A DNA stretch of 43,969 nt from Chloroflexota bacterium (lineage in GTDB: Bacteria; Chloroflexota; Limnocylindria; P2-11E): assembly GCA_005889295.1 (NCBI GenBank), contig VBEY01000228.1, positions 1-43,969 of the forward strand. The letters run 5' to 3'. The notes below the pieces were generated by a model, which was not told the DNA's origin, did no database searches, and worked only from the letters and a program-made list of their open reading frames with translations. The position numbers were made by a program, and so were the translations under genes. Position 1 is the stretch's first letter, and each line of letters begins with the position of its first letter. Positions 1 through 9,761 of the stretch are shown one piece after another.

Positions 1-2
1 AC

Positions 3-128
3 GGCCGGCCGGTTCGCTTTCGGCTGTTGCACCTCTTCGAGTTCCGTGACGGCCTGATCTCACGTGAGAACGCCTGGCTCGACATGCTCGCGATCCAGCG
101 GCAGCTCGCGCCGCCGCGGCACGACTAG
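3..128 (+). CDS. C-terminal fragment of a SnoaL-like / NTF2-like protein (truncated by window edge)
   Basis: Frame 3 reads ...GRPVRFRLLHLFEFRDGLISRENAWLDMLAIQRQLAPPRHD* ; SnoaL-type C-terminal pattern; stop TAG 126-128. Confidence 0.6.
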   Translation, partial: GRPVRFRLLHLFEFRDGLISRENAWLDMLAIQRQLAPPRHD

Positions 129-3100
129 ATTCGCGCCACTAGATCCAGAAGCACATCGGCATTGTCCGGCGCGAGCGACTTGCCCCGTTGCGCGTTCACC
201 TCGTTCGCGAACGCGTTCAGGATGTTCCGCTCCGCTTTTCGTTTCCCACGGTCGCGCGCGACCGCCGCGGCATCAAGCTTGGCGCAGAGAGAGTCACCGA
301 TGCCCTCCTTCGTGGCGAACCGCTTCGCGAGGACGCAGAGGGCCTCCTCGTTTGCGCCGACCGTGAAGGTGGTCGAGGCGATCTGCACGTTGCCGGCCCT
401 GTCTGTCGCGACCGCGCTCAAGGTGTTGAGCCCGAGCGCGAAGCTATACGCCGGGCCGCTCGCGCCCGGGCATGTGGTGTGTGCCGGGTCGAGCAGCGAC
501 AGGGAATCAGCGGCGGTGCACGTGATGGCGACCGTCTGGTCGACCGTGTAGGTCCCGAGATTTCCGGAGTACGCGATCGTCGGCTTGGTCAGGTCAACGT
601 TGAGGCCGGTCACCGTGGCCGACGCGGTGTTGCCGGCGCCATCGGTCGCGGTTCGGGTCAGCGACTGATTCGCGCCCTCGCCGAGCGTGACCGCCGGGGA
701 GCACAACAAGCCCGCCGGAATGTTGTCCGTGCACGTGAAGGTGACGGTCGGTCCGACGGCACCGCCGTACCAGCCGTTGGCGTTCGCGGGCGGCACATTG
801 GCGGCGATCGTCGGCGGCGTCCGGTCATGGATCAGGACGACCTGCGGATCGTGGTCGCTGGCACGCGTCGTCGCATCGAACTCGGCGTTCACATGGACCA
901 CGTCGAGCTCCGACGCCGGTGCGAGCGATGTGCTCACCATGATGTGATCGAGCGTCTGCGAATTGCCCTCGAAGTCGTAGGTGTAACGCTCGTTCAACGG
1001 AAGGCTCTCGATCAGATCGTCGAGCGGCGCGCTCTTCAGCGTGGCGAGCGTTGCGGAGAACTCGAAGTCGTTTAGATCGCCAAGAACGACCACCTGGGCC
1101 TCCGCGTCGATAGCGAGGATGCTCTTCACGAAGTCGGTAACGAGCTGCGCCTGCTGGCCGCGCTGGACTTCCGAGGAACGCGTTGGCGGCTGGAAGCGCC
1201 CGACGAGCGCCTGATCGCCGCCCTTCGAGTTGAAGTGGTTCGCGATCAGGAACAAGTGCCGCTCGTAGTACGTGAGCTCAGCCACCAGTGGCTTGCGGCT
1301 CGAGCTCCACGCGCCGTTCGCCGGGTCGATGCGACCGGGACTCTGCGAAAGCTGCGGCGAGCCGCCGACATTCGTGACGGCAGTCGCGCTCGTCGAGGTG
1401 CCACCCGGACGATCGACAAACGCGAGGCCATCGCCCGAACGGAACAGGAAGATCTGCCGGATGTTGCCGCCGGGTTCTCCGCCGTCCTGGTCGTTCACCG
1501 GATCGATCTGGCGATAGTCATAGGTCGGCCCGCCGGCGGCTTGGATCGCGTCCGTCAGCTTCTTGATCGTCGCCGACGCATCCACCACGCCGTTATCGGT
1601 GGCGCCGTCGTTGTCCTGCACTTCCTCGACCGCAATAATCCGCGGCGCGCGCAGGTTGTTCACGATGAGGTCGCCGAGCGTCGCGAACTTCGACGGTGGA
1701 TCGTTGGCGTCAAGGTTCTGGACGTTGAACGTCGCCAGCGAGAGATCCGTGACACCGGGGACGCGCGTCGTCTCACGAGTCAGACCGCCGGGAACCGCGA
1801 CCGGCGTCGAGGTGAGCTCGACCATGAAGTTGCCGAAGTTGTAGTCGACGACACCGACGACCGAGCCGGCGAAGTGATCACCGACGTTGAGACCACCCGG
1901 GAAGGGAACGATCGCGTCGTCGACAATGATCCGCTCGGGATTCCCATCCGCGTAGCTTCCGTAGAGGATCCCGCCTCGCGCAGAGCGCGGGCCGGCCCAG
2001 GAGCCGTTGTCCGGAAGCACCGGAATCTCGTTGAACGAGTTCGTCGGACCGACGATGACCGGATCGTTGATCTGAACCAGCATCCCCTCGAGCGACTCGT
2101 AGAAATCGATGCCGTCGCTCGCGGGGTCGAATACGCCACTCGTCTCGACGCTACCGGTCGCGTCATCCTCGATCACCGCTGTCGGGGGCATGCGCCCGCC
2201 GAGCCCGATGACCGTCGCCGCCGGGAGGGCGTTCCCGCGCGACAGGACGGTGATGATCGGAGACACAAGCTCAGTCGTCGTCAGGTTGGCGGTCGAGGAC
2301 CCGCCGGGCCGGAACTCGCTCACCCTCGCCTTTACCCGCACGGCGTCGCCAACGGTGACCGAGCCGGGAGCGCTGCTCGTGAAGACGAAGATGCCTTCAG
2401 AGGTCGCGGGATCGCTGTCGGGGCTCGGATCCTGGAGATAGAAGCCGTTGCTGCGCTTCGCCGTCACGATCCCGGGGATGTTTCCGAGGGTCTGCCCGTT
2501 CAGGGGCGAGATGTGCGTAGCTCCCTGAATCTCGTGGATGAAGGTCGCCGGCGGCGGGGCCGCCTCCGTCGTGAAGCTGAACGTGTAGTTCGCGGCCATG
2601 TTGTTCGGCGGATCCGCCGTGTCCTGGTCGGTGACCTCGGAGGCGAGAACGGTCACCGTGCAGCTTTCGGAGAAGGCGAAGTCCACCACGGGGTGGAGTG
2701 AGTACGTCGCCGGACCGCCGCTCTGGATGGCGGCGTGGGAGCCGCTCGAGGCGCAGGCGATCGCGTACCAGGCCGTCGAGACATCCACCGGCTCGCTGAA
2801 GGTGATCGTGATGTTCGTCTTGAAGCCGACGCCGACGGCTCCGGACAGGGGCGACGTCGCCGTAACCGCCGGCGCGTTGTCCCCGGTGCACAACTGGAAG
2901 GGTGATGCCGTGTTCCGCGGATTCGGTGCGCCTACCGCGAAGTCCGCTCCGTTGTTGTCGGTGTCGACGCAGCCATCGCTCATCCGGATCGCCGCGGTCG
3001 GGTTGCTGAGGCTCGGGGTCGGTCCAGTGCCTTCGAAGCAGTTGGTGCCGGTTCCGTAACCCACGAGGTCGATGACCGAGGGACCGGTCGGGCAGGAGAT

Positions 3101-3520
3101 TCCACTCGAGATCGTCGTCTGTGTGCTGACGAGGGCGACCTTTCCAGCGACGCTCGCCATCGGGAGGCCACCCGAGACGTCGGGAGTCGGCAGGCTCGCC
3201 GTGCCACCGAGCCCGGCAGTCTCCTGCACCAGGTAGTACTGGCCCGGCGCGAGGGTTACCGGGGTCAGGTCTGTCCGCTGCCAGAACGTGCCGGCTGTCG
3301 CCGCGTACTGAACGGACCAGCCGGTAAGGTCGACCGGTGCCGCGCCGCGGTTGTAGAGCTCGATGAAGTCGTTCTTGAAAGTCGCCCCGGCGTTGCCACC
3401 GCCGCCGTAGACCTGGCTGATAACGATCGACGGCGACGCCGCCGCGCTTTGCCCGAACGGCATGGGCGCCGCGACCATCGAGGCAAAGACGAGGAGCGCA
3501 AGAGACCTGCGACGGATCAT
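125..3520 (-). CDS. Secreted multidomain ExeM/NucH-like nuclease: lamin-tail domain, Big_5-like domain, endonuclease/exonuclease/phosphatase domain, C-terminal FIMAH-like tail
   Basis: Signal peptide; IVISQVYGGGGNAGATFKNDFIELYNRG (LTD); FNVQNLDANDP..., NHFNSKGGD, VVVLGDLNDFEFS, DHIMVS, ASDHDPQV (EEP motifs). Confidence 0.88.
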   Translation of the reverse strand: MIRRRSLALLVFASMVAAPMPFGQSAAASPSIVISQVYGGGGNAGATFKNDFIELYNRGAAPVDLTGWSVQYAATAGTFWQRTDLTPVTLAPGQYYLVQETAGLGGTASLPTPDVSGGLPMASVAGKVALVSTQTTISSGISCPTGPSVIDLVGYGTGTNCFEGTGPTPSLSNPTAAIRMSDGCVDTDNNGADFAVGAPNPRNTASPFQLCTGDNAPAVTATSPLSGAVGVGFKTNITITFSEPVDVSTAWYAIACASSGSHAAIQSGGPATYSLHPVVDFAFSESCTVTVLASEVTDQDTADPPNNMAANYTFSFTTEAAPPPATFIHEIQGATHISPLNGQTLGNIPGIVTAKRSNGFYLQDPSPDSDPATSEGIFVFTSSAPGSVTVGDAVRVKARVSEFRPGGSSTANLTTTELVSPIITVLSRGNALPAATVIGLGGRMPPTAVIEDDATGSVETSGVFDPASDGIDFYESLEGMLVQINDPVIVGPTNSFNEIPVLPDNGSWAGPRSARGGILYGSYADGNPERIIVDDAIVPFPGGLNVGDHFAGSVVGVVDYNFGNFMVELTSTPVAVPGGLTRETTRVPGVTDLSLATFNVQNLDANDPPSKFATLGDLIVNNLRAPRIIAVEEVQDNDGATDNGVVDASATIKKLTDAIQAAGGPTYDYRQIDPVNDQDGGEPGGNIRQIFLFRSGDGLAFVDRPGGTSTSATAVTNVGGSPQLSQSPGRIDPANGAWSSSRKPLVAELTYYERHLFLIANHFNSKGGDQALVGRFQPPTRSSEVQRGQQAQLVTDFVKSILAIDAEAQVVVLGDLNDFEFSATLATLKSAPLDDLIESLPLNERYTYDFEGNSQTLDHIMVSTSLAPASELDVVHVNAEFDATTRASDHDPQVVLIHDRTPPTIAANVPPANANGWYGGAVGPTVTFTCTDNIPAGLLCSPAVTLGEGANQSLTRTATDGAGNTASATVTGLNVDLTKPTIAYSGNLGTYTVDQTVAITCTAADSLSLLDPAHTTCPGASGPAYSFALGLNTLSAVATDRAGNVQIASTTFTVGANEEALCVLAKRFATKEGIGDSLCAKLDAAAVARDRGKRKAERNILNAFANEVNAQRGKSLAPDNADVLLDLVARI

Positions 3521-3569
3521 CCCTACCCCTCACCCCGCGTCTGAGCGCGCCTCGGGCACAGTACCGGAA

Positions 3570-4688
3570 ATGACCAGCATCTGGCTCGACGAAATCGCGC
3601 CGGACGGTTATCCGAGCCTCGACGAAGACACGACCGCCGATGTCGCGATCGTCGGCGCGGGTGTCGCCGGTGTCGCGACCGCCTACCACGTGTCGCGCGG
3701 CGGAGCAAAAGTCGTGGTGGTCGAGGCACGCACGGTCGCCGAGGCAGCGAGCGGGCGGAACGCGGGGTTCCTTCTCGCCGGCGTTGCGGAGAACTTCGTC
3801 GCGGCGGCGCGCCGCTATGGCGAGAACCGCGCGCTACACATCTGGCGCCTCACCGAACACAACCAGCGGCTCGTGCGCGAAATCGTCGCGCGGGAGCGTA
3901 TCCGGTGCGACCTCGCGTGGAACGGCTCCGCCCAGATCGCCGGGGACGATGAGGAATGGGCGGAGGTGCGTGAGAGCGCCGCCCGTCTGAAGAAGGAGGC
4001 GGTGCGCGTCCGCCTGGTGCCTGAGGACCGCTCGGCAATCTACGACGGTGACGGCGAGCTTCACCCAGTGCGGTACGTTCGTGGGCTCGCGCGGGCCGCC
4101 GTGAAGGCAGGCGCCCGCATCCACGAGGGCACGCGCGCGATCACGGCAACGAAGAGCGAGGTCCGCACGGACCGCGCACGTATCCGGGCGGGAGCAGTTG
4201 TGGTCTGCGTCAACGCCTACTCGCAGCATCTCGTGCGTTTGCGCGTGCGGCCGGTCCGCGGCCAGATGCTCGCGACCGCACCCGTGGCGCGCCGCGTCTT
4301 CGAACGGCCGGCATACGCCAACCGCGGCTACCGCTACTGGCGCCAGCGTCCCGACGGCCGGCTCCTCGTCGGCGGCTGGCGGGACACCGCGGTGGACGAG
4401 GAGGTGGGCGAGGACGAGCGGACTACGTCACGCATCCAGAAGCAGCTGGAGGGGTTCCTTCGCGAGCGTTGCGCCGAGGCGGAGATCACGCACCGCTGGG
4501 CCGGGACGATGGGCTTCTCGCACGATGCGCTTCCGTACGTCGGCCACCTCGCGAGCGGTGTGTTCGTGAACGCCGGGTTCACCGGCCACGGCATGGCGTT
4601 CGCGACCGCGACCGGTGAGCTCATCGCCGACCTCCTCCGGGGCGAGAAGCGACCTGAGACCGATCTGCTCGCGCCGGACCGTCCCTGA
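3570..4688 (+). CDS. FAD-dependent oxidoreductase, DAO (D-amino acid/glycine oxidase) family
   Basis: DVAIVGAGVAGVATAYHVSRGGAKVVVVEA Rossmann motif; C-terminal GFTGHGMAFATATGELIADL; start ATG 3570 preferred over ORF-track 3462. Confidence 0.88.
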   Translation: MTSIWLDEIAPDGYPSLDEDTTADVAIVGAGVAGVATAYHVSRGGAKVVVVEARTVAEAASGRNAGFLLAGVAENFVAAARRYGENRALHIWRLTEHNQRLVREIVARERIRCDLAWNGSAQIAGDDEEWAEVRESAARLKKEAVRVRLVPEDRSAIYDGDGELHPVRYVRGLARAAVKAGARIHEGTRAITATKSEVRTDRARIRAGAVVVCVNAYSQHLVRLRVRPVRGQMLATAPVARRVFERPAYANRGYRYWRQRPDGRLLVGGWRDTAVDEEVGEDERTTSRIQKQLEGFLRERCAEAEITHRWAGTMGFSHDALPYVGHLASGVFVNAGFTGHGMAFATATGELIADLLRGEKRPETDLLAPDRP

Positions 4689-4739
4689 GCGGCCAAGCAA
4701 CCGAGCCTTTTGCGTGACCCGGCGCGTTGAGATTCATCG

Positions 4740-5285
4740 ATGCATGCCTCGCTCGTTCCGACCGCGAACGATCTCGCCGACCTCGTCGCGTACATCTTCG
4801 GTAACCCGTACCTCTTCATTAGCTCGAGCACCGTCATGACGACGGGGCTCGTGCTCGGGGCCGCCGCGGTCTCGATGGTCCCGCGTAGCGCACCGGTCAT
4901 ACGCATCGTCGCGCCGCCGCTCGCCATGCTGCTCACCTACTTCGGGGTCGGCAGCATGGTGCTCGCGACCGAGATCCTCCTGCGCTTCCACGCCTCGATC
5001 CCCGACCCCTCCGAGACCCAGTTCGCGTCAGGCGTCGGCCACCTTCTCGCGGCGGCCGCGGGCATTGCCGTGCTCGCACCTCACCTGCGGGCGCGCTCGC
5101 GACGGACCTGGATCGTCGCCAACGCGGTGGCGGTCGCCTACTGGACCGTTCACGTCGTCGTGCTGACCCCGCCGTGGTTCGCGTTCCAGGGGCAGCTCGA
5201 GGTCATACGCGCCGCCGCCCTCGGCGCGCTCGCGACGGGCGCGGTGGTCAGCGCTTTCCTGTGGCGGTCAGCTCGCTCGGATTAG
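4740..5285 (+). CDS. Predicted integral membrane protein, unknown function
   Basis: 181 aa with several hydrophobic segments. Confidence 0.65.
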   Translation: MHASLVPTANDLADLVAYIFGNPYLFISSSTVMTTGLVLGAAAVSMVPRSAPVIRIVAPPLAMLLTYFGVGSMVLATEILLRFHASIPDPSETQFASGVGHLLAAAAGIAVLAPHLRARSRRTWIVANAVAVAYWTVHVVVLTPPWFAFQGQLEVIRAAALGALATGAVVSAFLWRSARSD

Positions 5286-6127
5286 TCGCGCGAATCAGGG
5301 AATGACGGCGCGTACGCGGCGCACAGCATTCCGAAGTACGTTGGCGCCTCGTACGAAAGGAGCTCGCCTTTCCAGCCGCCCTGCCCAAGCGCGCCCTCGA
5401 GCATAAGCATCTGCCAGTAGCTATCGGCCTTGGCCTCGCGGGCAAACACCGACCCGAGCCGCGAAAACCGCAGGCCGTCGCCATTCCCGATCAGAGCCGC
5501 GACGGCCTCGTCAAACTCTTTCGACTTCGGTGTGTAGCCGTAGGGCCCTTTCGCGTCGTGCCCGTGGCCGTGATCGCAGCTCGCGATGAGGGCGATTCGC
5601 TTCCGCGATGCCGCCGCGGCCCGGCCGATGGCTTGGCCCGCTCGGACGTGCGCGTCGTCGCTCAGATCGCGGGCCGGCGCGACGACGGCGACCGGCACCT
5701 GGGGCTCGCTCCGCCCGCCCATGAAATGAGCGGGCACGAGCACGGCCCAGTCCATGGGAAAAACCGCCGACGCCGGGTCATTCGCGCCGTAGCTCACGGC
5801 CACGACGGGAATGCCGTTCTCGCGGATGGAGTCGCGGACGGAGAGCGACAGCTCGCGGTCAATCGGGATCCGTAGCGCGATGGGGCTGCCCCACTGGCCC
5901 AGGTCGCCCGACACGGCGGCGGCGTCGATCACGGCCATGGCACCCTCGACGTGGATGTTGTGCGGAGTCAACACGATCGAGACGTCCGGTTCGGCGGCTG
6001 CGAACCGGCGGCTGAGCTCCACCATCCCGGCCGTGGTGGCGCTGGCCAGCGAGGGTCGATCCTTTGGCTTCGCTTCGGGGATCGCGATCGATCCGTGAGG
6101 CGCGATGCACGCGAACACCAGCGGCAT
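5282..6127 (-). CDS. Class III extradiol dioxygenase LigB-like / AmmeMemoRadiSam system protein B-like
   Basis: N-terminal FACIAPHGSIAIPE, VLTPHNIHVEG, IALIASCDHGHGHDAKGPYGY. Confidence 0.72.
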   Translation of the reverse strand: MPLVFACIAPHGSIAIPEAKPKDRPSLASATTAGMVELSRRFAAAEPDVSIVLTPHNIHVEGAMAVIDAAAVSGDLGQWGSPIALRIPIDRELSLSVRDSIRENGIPVVAVSYGANDPASAVFPMDWAVLVPAHFMGGRSEPQVPVAVVAPARDLSDDAHVRAGQAIGRAAAASRKRIALIASCDHGHGHDAKGPYGYTPKSKEFDEAVAALIGNGDGLRFSRLGSVFAREAKADSYWQMLMLEGALGQGGWKGELLSYEAPTYFGMLCAAYAPSFPDSRD

Positions 6128-6165
6128 TCGCGGGAGTATGCGCGCCTAAACTTGAAGTACTTCGC

Positions 6166-6237
6166 GGGCCGCTAGCTCAACGGTAGAGCAGGGGACTTTT
6201 AATCCCTTGGTTCCGGGTTCGAATCCCGGGCGGCTCA
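6166..6237 (+). tRNA. tRNA-Lys (anticodon TTT), 72 nt, no encoded CCA
   Basis: Acceptor GGGCCGC/GCGGCTC, D-arm GCTC..GAGC, anticodon loop CTTTTAA, T-arm CCGGG-TTCGAAT-CCCGG, discriminator A. Confidence 0.97.
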
Positions 6238-6322
6238 CCCGTCACGTATCGAATGATCATCGAGACGAGGATCGCCTCGAGCTCCGCCAGGTCCGCCTCA
6301 GAACTCGCCGGCATCCCACCGC

Positions 6323-6730
6323 CTAGTTCAGGACCGCACGCTCCACCTGGCCGACCAGCTCGTCGACCTCAAACGGCTTCCCGCAGACATACGCGGCGCC
6401 GATGAGGCTCGCGATCTCCCTGCGATCGGCGCGCCCGCTCACGATCACAATGGGAACGTCGTTCGCATCGGGCCGCCGCTCACGCCAGCGCGAAACGAAC
6501 TGCGTCCCGTCGTAATCCGGCAGGCCGAGGTCGAGGACGACAGCGGCGGGCTTTCGAGCGAGCGCCGTTCGAAGGGCCTGACTGGCGTCAACGGCCGCGA
6601 CGGGGTCGAGTCCGGCGTTGCGGAGCGACTCGGTGATCAGCCTGCGGATATCGCCATCGTCCTCGATGACGAGGACGCGTCGATTTAGTCGTCGCTGCAT
6701 CCTTGAGAATGGTGGCATTTGACTTGCCAA
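6323..6730 (-). CDS. Stand-alone response regulator receiver (CheY-like)
   Basis: RVLVIEDDGDIRRL, VVLDLGLPDYDG, PIVIVSGRA, VCGKPFEVDEL; start may be ATG 6700. Confidence 0.85.
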   Translation of the reverse strand: MASQMPPFSRMQRRLNRRVLVIEDDGDIRRLITESLRNAGLDPVAAVDASQALRTALARKPAAVVLDLGLPDYDGTQFVSRWRERRPDANDVPIVIVSGRADRREIASLIGAAYVCGKPFEVDELVGQVERAVLN

Positions 6731-6760
6731 ACCGCCAGCGACAGGCTCAGAAGCGAGCGG

Positions 6761-7018
6761 CTAGATGCCGCGCAACAACTCGGCCAACGGAACGTCCAAC
6801 CGCTTGGAGAAGTGCGCGAGTGCCGATAGTGACGGCGCAACGCGCCCCGTCTCCATCTTCCACACGTACTGGCGCTGGAAATAGACCACGCCCTTGGGGC
6901 TCGAGCCGAGCTGGGCCATGGTGAGTCCCTTCCTCTCGCGCAGCTCGCGGATGCGCCTTCCAACCTTGCGCAGGAGACGAGGCTCGCCGGGGACGTCTGG
7001 ATTCACCCGCGCCGGCAT
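6761..7018 (-). CDS. XRE-like helix-turn-helix regulator
   Basis: VGRRIRELRERKGLTMAQLGSSPKGVVYFQRQYVWKMETGRVAPSLSALAHFSKRLDV. Confidence 0.82.
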   Translation of the reverse strand: MPARVNPDVPGEPRLLRKVGRRIRELRERKGLTMAQLGSSPKGVVYFQRQYVWKMETGRVAPSLSALAHFSKRLDVPLAELLRGI

Positions 7019-7653
7019 ACAAACTCCACGATCTCAGCCAGCGCTTCATCCCCGTATGGGGCGGTGAACATGGCGCGCGAATGCTCCCGGCCACCGAACA
7101 GCACGAGCTTCTTCGGCGCGTTCGCGGCGGTGAAGCATGCCAGCACATTCGGCATCAGGCGCAGCGGATCGCGGTCCGCGAATACGAAAAGCTTTCGGCC
7201 GGTGATCTTCTTGGAGAGCTCGTCGGGGACCGCCGCGACAGGAGCGGAGATCGCCACGACACATTCGATGTTGCCCTCGAAGCTCGACGCGAGCACCGCG
7301 CTGCCTCCCATCGACGCGCCGACGAGCGCGATCTCTTTGACGCCGCGGCTACGGAGCGCGGCCTTCGCGGCGCGAAGATCGGCCACCGGGGTCCACGGCT
7401 TGTCGGGTCGGTACCGGTTCGTCTTGCCACTCGACCCGCCGTAGCCGCGCAGATTCACGGCGAGCGCTGGCACACCGCTCGCGACAAAGAGGGGCGCGGC
7501 GTCCCGCCATCCCGACGCGTCCCAGTTCATTCCATGCACGAGAATCACGACACGCGCCGCGGGCAGCCTGCCATACAGATCGGCCTGGATCGTCTCTCCT
7601 TCACTCGAGAGACTCAGGCGCTCCTGTGGCGCAACGCTCGTCGCCGTCGCCAT
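7003..7653 (-). CDS. Alpha/beta hydrolase
   Basis: VVILVHGMNWDASGW, LVGASMGGSA (nucleophile elbow), REHSRAMF catalytic His region. Confidence 0.85.
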   Translation of the reverse strand: MATATSVAPQERLSLSSEGETIQADLYGRLPAARVVILVHGMNWDASGWRDAAPLFVASGVPALAVNLRGYGGSSGKTNRYRPDKPWTPVADLRAAKAALRSRGVKEIALVGASMGGSAVLASSFEGNIECVVAISAPVAAVPDELSKKITGRKLFVFADRDPLRLMPNVLACFTAANAPKKLVLFGGREHSRAMFTAPYGDEALAEIVEFVCRRG

Positions 7654-8609
7654 CAGGGCACCGGGTCGAGAAGCGGCTTGCCCTCGATGAACGCGCGAAT
7701 GTTCTCCGCGGCCCGCAGCGCCATGCGCGTCCGCGTGCGGTCAGACGCGGAGGCGATGTGCGGGAGAAGCACCGCGTTTTCGAGATCCAGCAGAGCGGGC
7801 TCCACGGCAGGTTCGCGCTCGTAAACATCCAGTCCTGCGCCAGCGATGACGCCCTCCTTCAACGCCTGCGCGAGCGCCTGCTCATCGACGACCGGACCGC
7901 GCGAGGTGTTGATCAGGATCGCCGTGCGTTTCATCTTGCGCAGTCGGTCCGCGTTCATCAGGTGGCGCGTTTCGGCGAGAAGCGGAACGTGGAGCGAGAC
8001 GAAGTCGCTTCGGGAGAGCAGGTCATCGAGGCTCTCGACATATGTCGCACCGATCTCCTGCTCCGCGCCGTGGTTGCGGCGTGCGTCGTGATACAGGACG
8101 TGCATCGCGAACCCGTGGGCGCGGCGCGCCACAGCGAGCCCGATCCGTCCCATGCCGACGATGCCGAGCGTCGCGCCGTGAACGTCCTGGCCGGTGAACA
8201 TGAAGGGGGTCCAGCCGCGGAATTTCCCGGCACGGAGGAATCGCTCGGCCTCTCCGAGACGGCGTGCGGTCGCCAGGAGCAACGCGAACGCCCCGTCTGC
8301 CGTTGTCTCGTCCAGGATCCCGGGCGCGAAGGTCACCGGTATGCCCCGCTCCTTGGCGGCGGCAGTGTCGATATTGTCGTAGCCCGTGCCCATCGTGGCG
8401 ATCATGCGCAGCTTTTTTGCGGCGCGTATGGCGTCGCCGTTCACCGGATTTGCCGGAAGCGTATAGACGATGTCGGCGTCGGCGATCATCCGGCCAACCT
8501 CGTCGGCCGTGGGGATCGGAGGTTCGCCTGAACCCACGACGACGTCCGCCTTCGAGCGCAGGATCGCGAGCGCTTCCTCGGCGATCGGACGCGTGACCAC
8601 GATCTTCAC
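7653..8609 (-). CDS. D-isomer-specific 2-hydroxyacid dehydrogenase (glyoxylate/hydroxypyruvate reductase-like)
   Basis: VKIVVTRPIAEEALAIL; TLGIVGMGRIGLAVARRA; LINTSRGPVVDEQAL; GAGLDVYEREP; ENAVLLPHIASAS. Likely GTG start 8609, shorter than the ORF track. Confidence 0.92.
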   Translation of the reverse strand: MKIVVTRPIAEEALAILRSKADVVVGSGEPPIPTADEVGRMIADADIVYTLPANPVNGDAIRAAKKLRMIATMGTGYDNIDTAAAKERGIPVTFAPGILDETTADGAFALLLATARRLGEAERFLRAGKFRGWTPFMFTGQDVHGATLGIVGMGRIGLAVARRAHGFAMHVLYHDARRNHGAEQEIGATYVESLDDLLSRSDFVSLHVPLLAETRHLMNADRLRKMKRTAILINTSRGPVVDEQALAQALKEGVIAGAGLDVYEREPAVEPALLDLENAVLLPHIASASDRTRTRMALRAAENIRAFIEGKPLLDPVP

Positions 8610-8644
8610 GAGCGCGAGCGAGTCTATGCCGCCACAATTTCGAC

Positions 8645-9565
8645 GTGCCCAAACGCGTCGCGGTAGACGAGGTCGCCGCTCACAACGAGCGCATGTGGGA
8701 GCGCCTCGCCAAGGCGGGCATCCCATACACGCGCCCGCAGGGCACGCCGCCGAGGACCAGAGCCGGCAAGCGGCGGTTCTTCGATCGGATTACGAATGGC
8801 ACTCTCGAAGGGGTCGAGCTCGAAGGAAAGCGCGCGCTCTCGCTGGCCGGCGGAGGCGGTTGGGACGCGATCCTCTTCGCGGAGCTCGGCGCCGCGACGA
8901 CCCTCGTGGACATCAGCAGACGGCAGCTCGCGACGGTGCGCGCTCTCGCGCGAAGCCGTGGCACCGAGCTCGACTACCTTCGGACGGACATGCGCGACCT
9001 GAGCGCACTGGGCAGCGGCGAGTTCGACGTCGTCTTCCACCAGCATTCCCTGGTCTTCGTCCCGGACGCGGGACGCGTGATCGCCGAGGTGGCACGTGTC
9101 CTCGCCGCCGGCGGCGTCTACGTCTTCTCGACGATGCACCCGGTGACCTTCCTCTTTTACGAGTCTTGGACAGGCACCGGATGGCGGCCGAAGAAGACCT
9201 ACTTCAACGATCGGCCGGTGCCGGTGCTCCAGCCGACGTGGGAGTTCGGCCGCGTGAAGGTCCACGCGCCGACGTACGAGTACGCGCACCGCACCGCGGA
9301 TCTCGTCAACGCGTGTGTCGCTGCGGGCCTTTACGTCGACGGGCTCTGGGAGTGGTCACCGCACTATGACGGTGGGCCAGCGGGCTCCGACGACGCCCTG
9401 GAGCAGAAGCTCCCGGCGTTCATTCAGATCCGCGCGAGGAAGCCCTCTTCTTCGGGCCACGCAGGGAACGGCTCGCGTCGGCGTACTGATCCACCAGCGC
9501 CGCCACCTTTCGCGCGGCCGCCGGGATATTCACCGCCCAGCCCACGCCGAATACGCGCTCGCTGA
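8645..9565 (+). CDS. SAM-dependent class I methyltransferase with unusual basic/Pro-rich C-terminal tail
   Basis: ALSLAGGGGWDAILFAELGAATTLVDIS motif I; GEFDVVFHQHSLVFVPD; tail after IQIRARKP is probably non-homologous. Confidence 0.8.
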   Translation: MPKRVAVDEVAAHNERMWERLAKAGIPYTRPQGTPPRTRAGKRRFFDRITNGTLEGVELEGKRALSLAGGGGWDAILFAELGAATTLVDISRRQLATVRALARSRGTELDYLRTDMRDLSALGSGEFDVVFHQHSLVFVPDAGRVIAEVARVLAAGGVYVFSTMHPVTFLFYESWTGTGWRPKKTYFNDRPVPVLQPTWEFGRVKVHAPTYEYAHRTADLVNACVAAGLYVDGLWEWSPHYDGGPAGSDDALEQKLPAFIQIRARKPSSSGHAGNGSRRRTDPPAPPPFARPPGYSPPSPRRIRAR

Positions 9566-9761
9566 AGATCTCGTCGGAGTCGGGATTCCAGTACGCCTCG
9601 CGCAGTCGGTCGTAGGTCGGCACCCGAAAGTCGTACGGCACGACCCCCGCGACCTTGCCATGCCATGTCCGCTCGGCATCTGGCTTTTTGAGCTCCTGAT
9701 AGAGAGCGCCAAAGAACGCGAGCCAGACAAGGGTCCTCGCGAGTCGATACAGGTCCTTCAT
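9420..9761 (-). CDS. Conserved protein, DUF5808-like
   Basis: MKDLYRLARTLVWLAFFGALYQELKKPDAERTWHGKVAGVVPYDFRVPTYDRLREAYWNPDSDEIFSERVFGVGWAVNIP; 4-bp overlap with pyrE. Confidence 0.72.
   Translation of the reverse strand: MKDLYRLARTLVWLAFFGALYQELKKPDAERTWHGKVAGVVPYDFRVPTYDRLREAYWNPDSDEIFSERVFGVGWAVNIPAAARKVAALVDQYADASRSLRGPKKRASSRGSE

Noticed and set aside
188-2701. Long plus-strand ORFs (295 and 488 aa) antisense to the nuclease gene
   Set aside because: Arg-rich, no recognisable domain; typical antisense ORFs in high-GC DNA opposite a well-supported CDS.
2397-3689. 430-aa minus-strand ORF
   Set aside because: Frame-shifted shadow of the same-strand nuclease CDS; low-complexity Arg/Gly composition.
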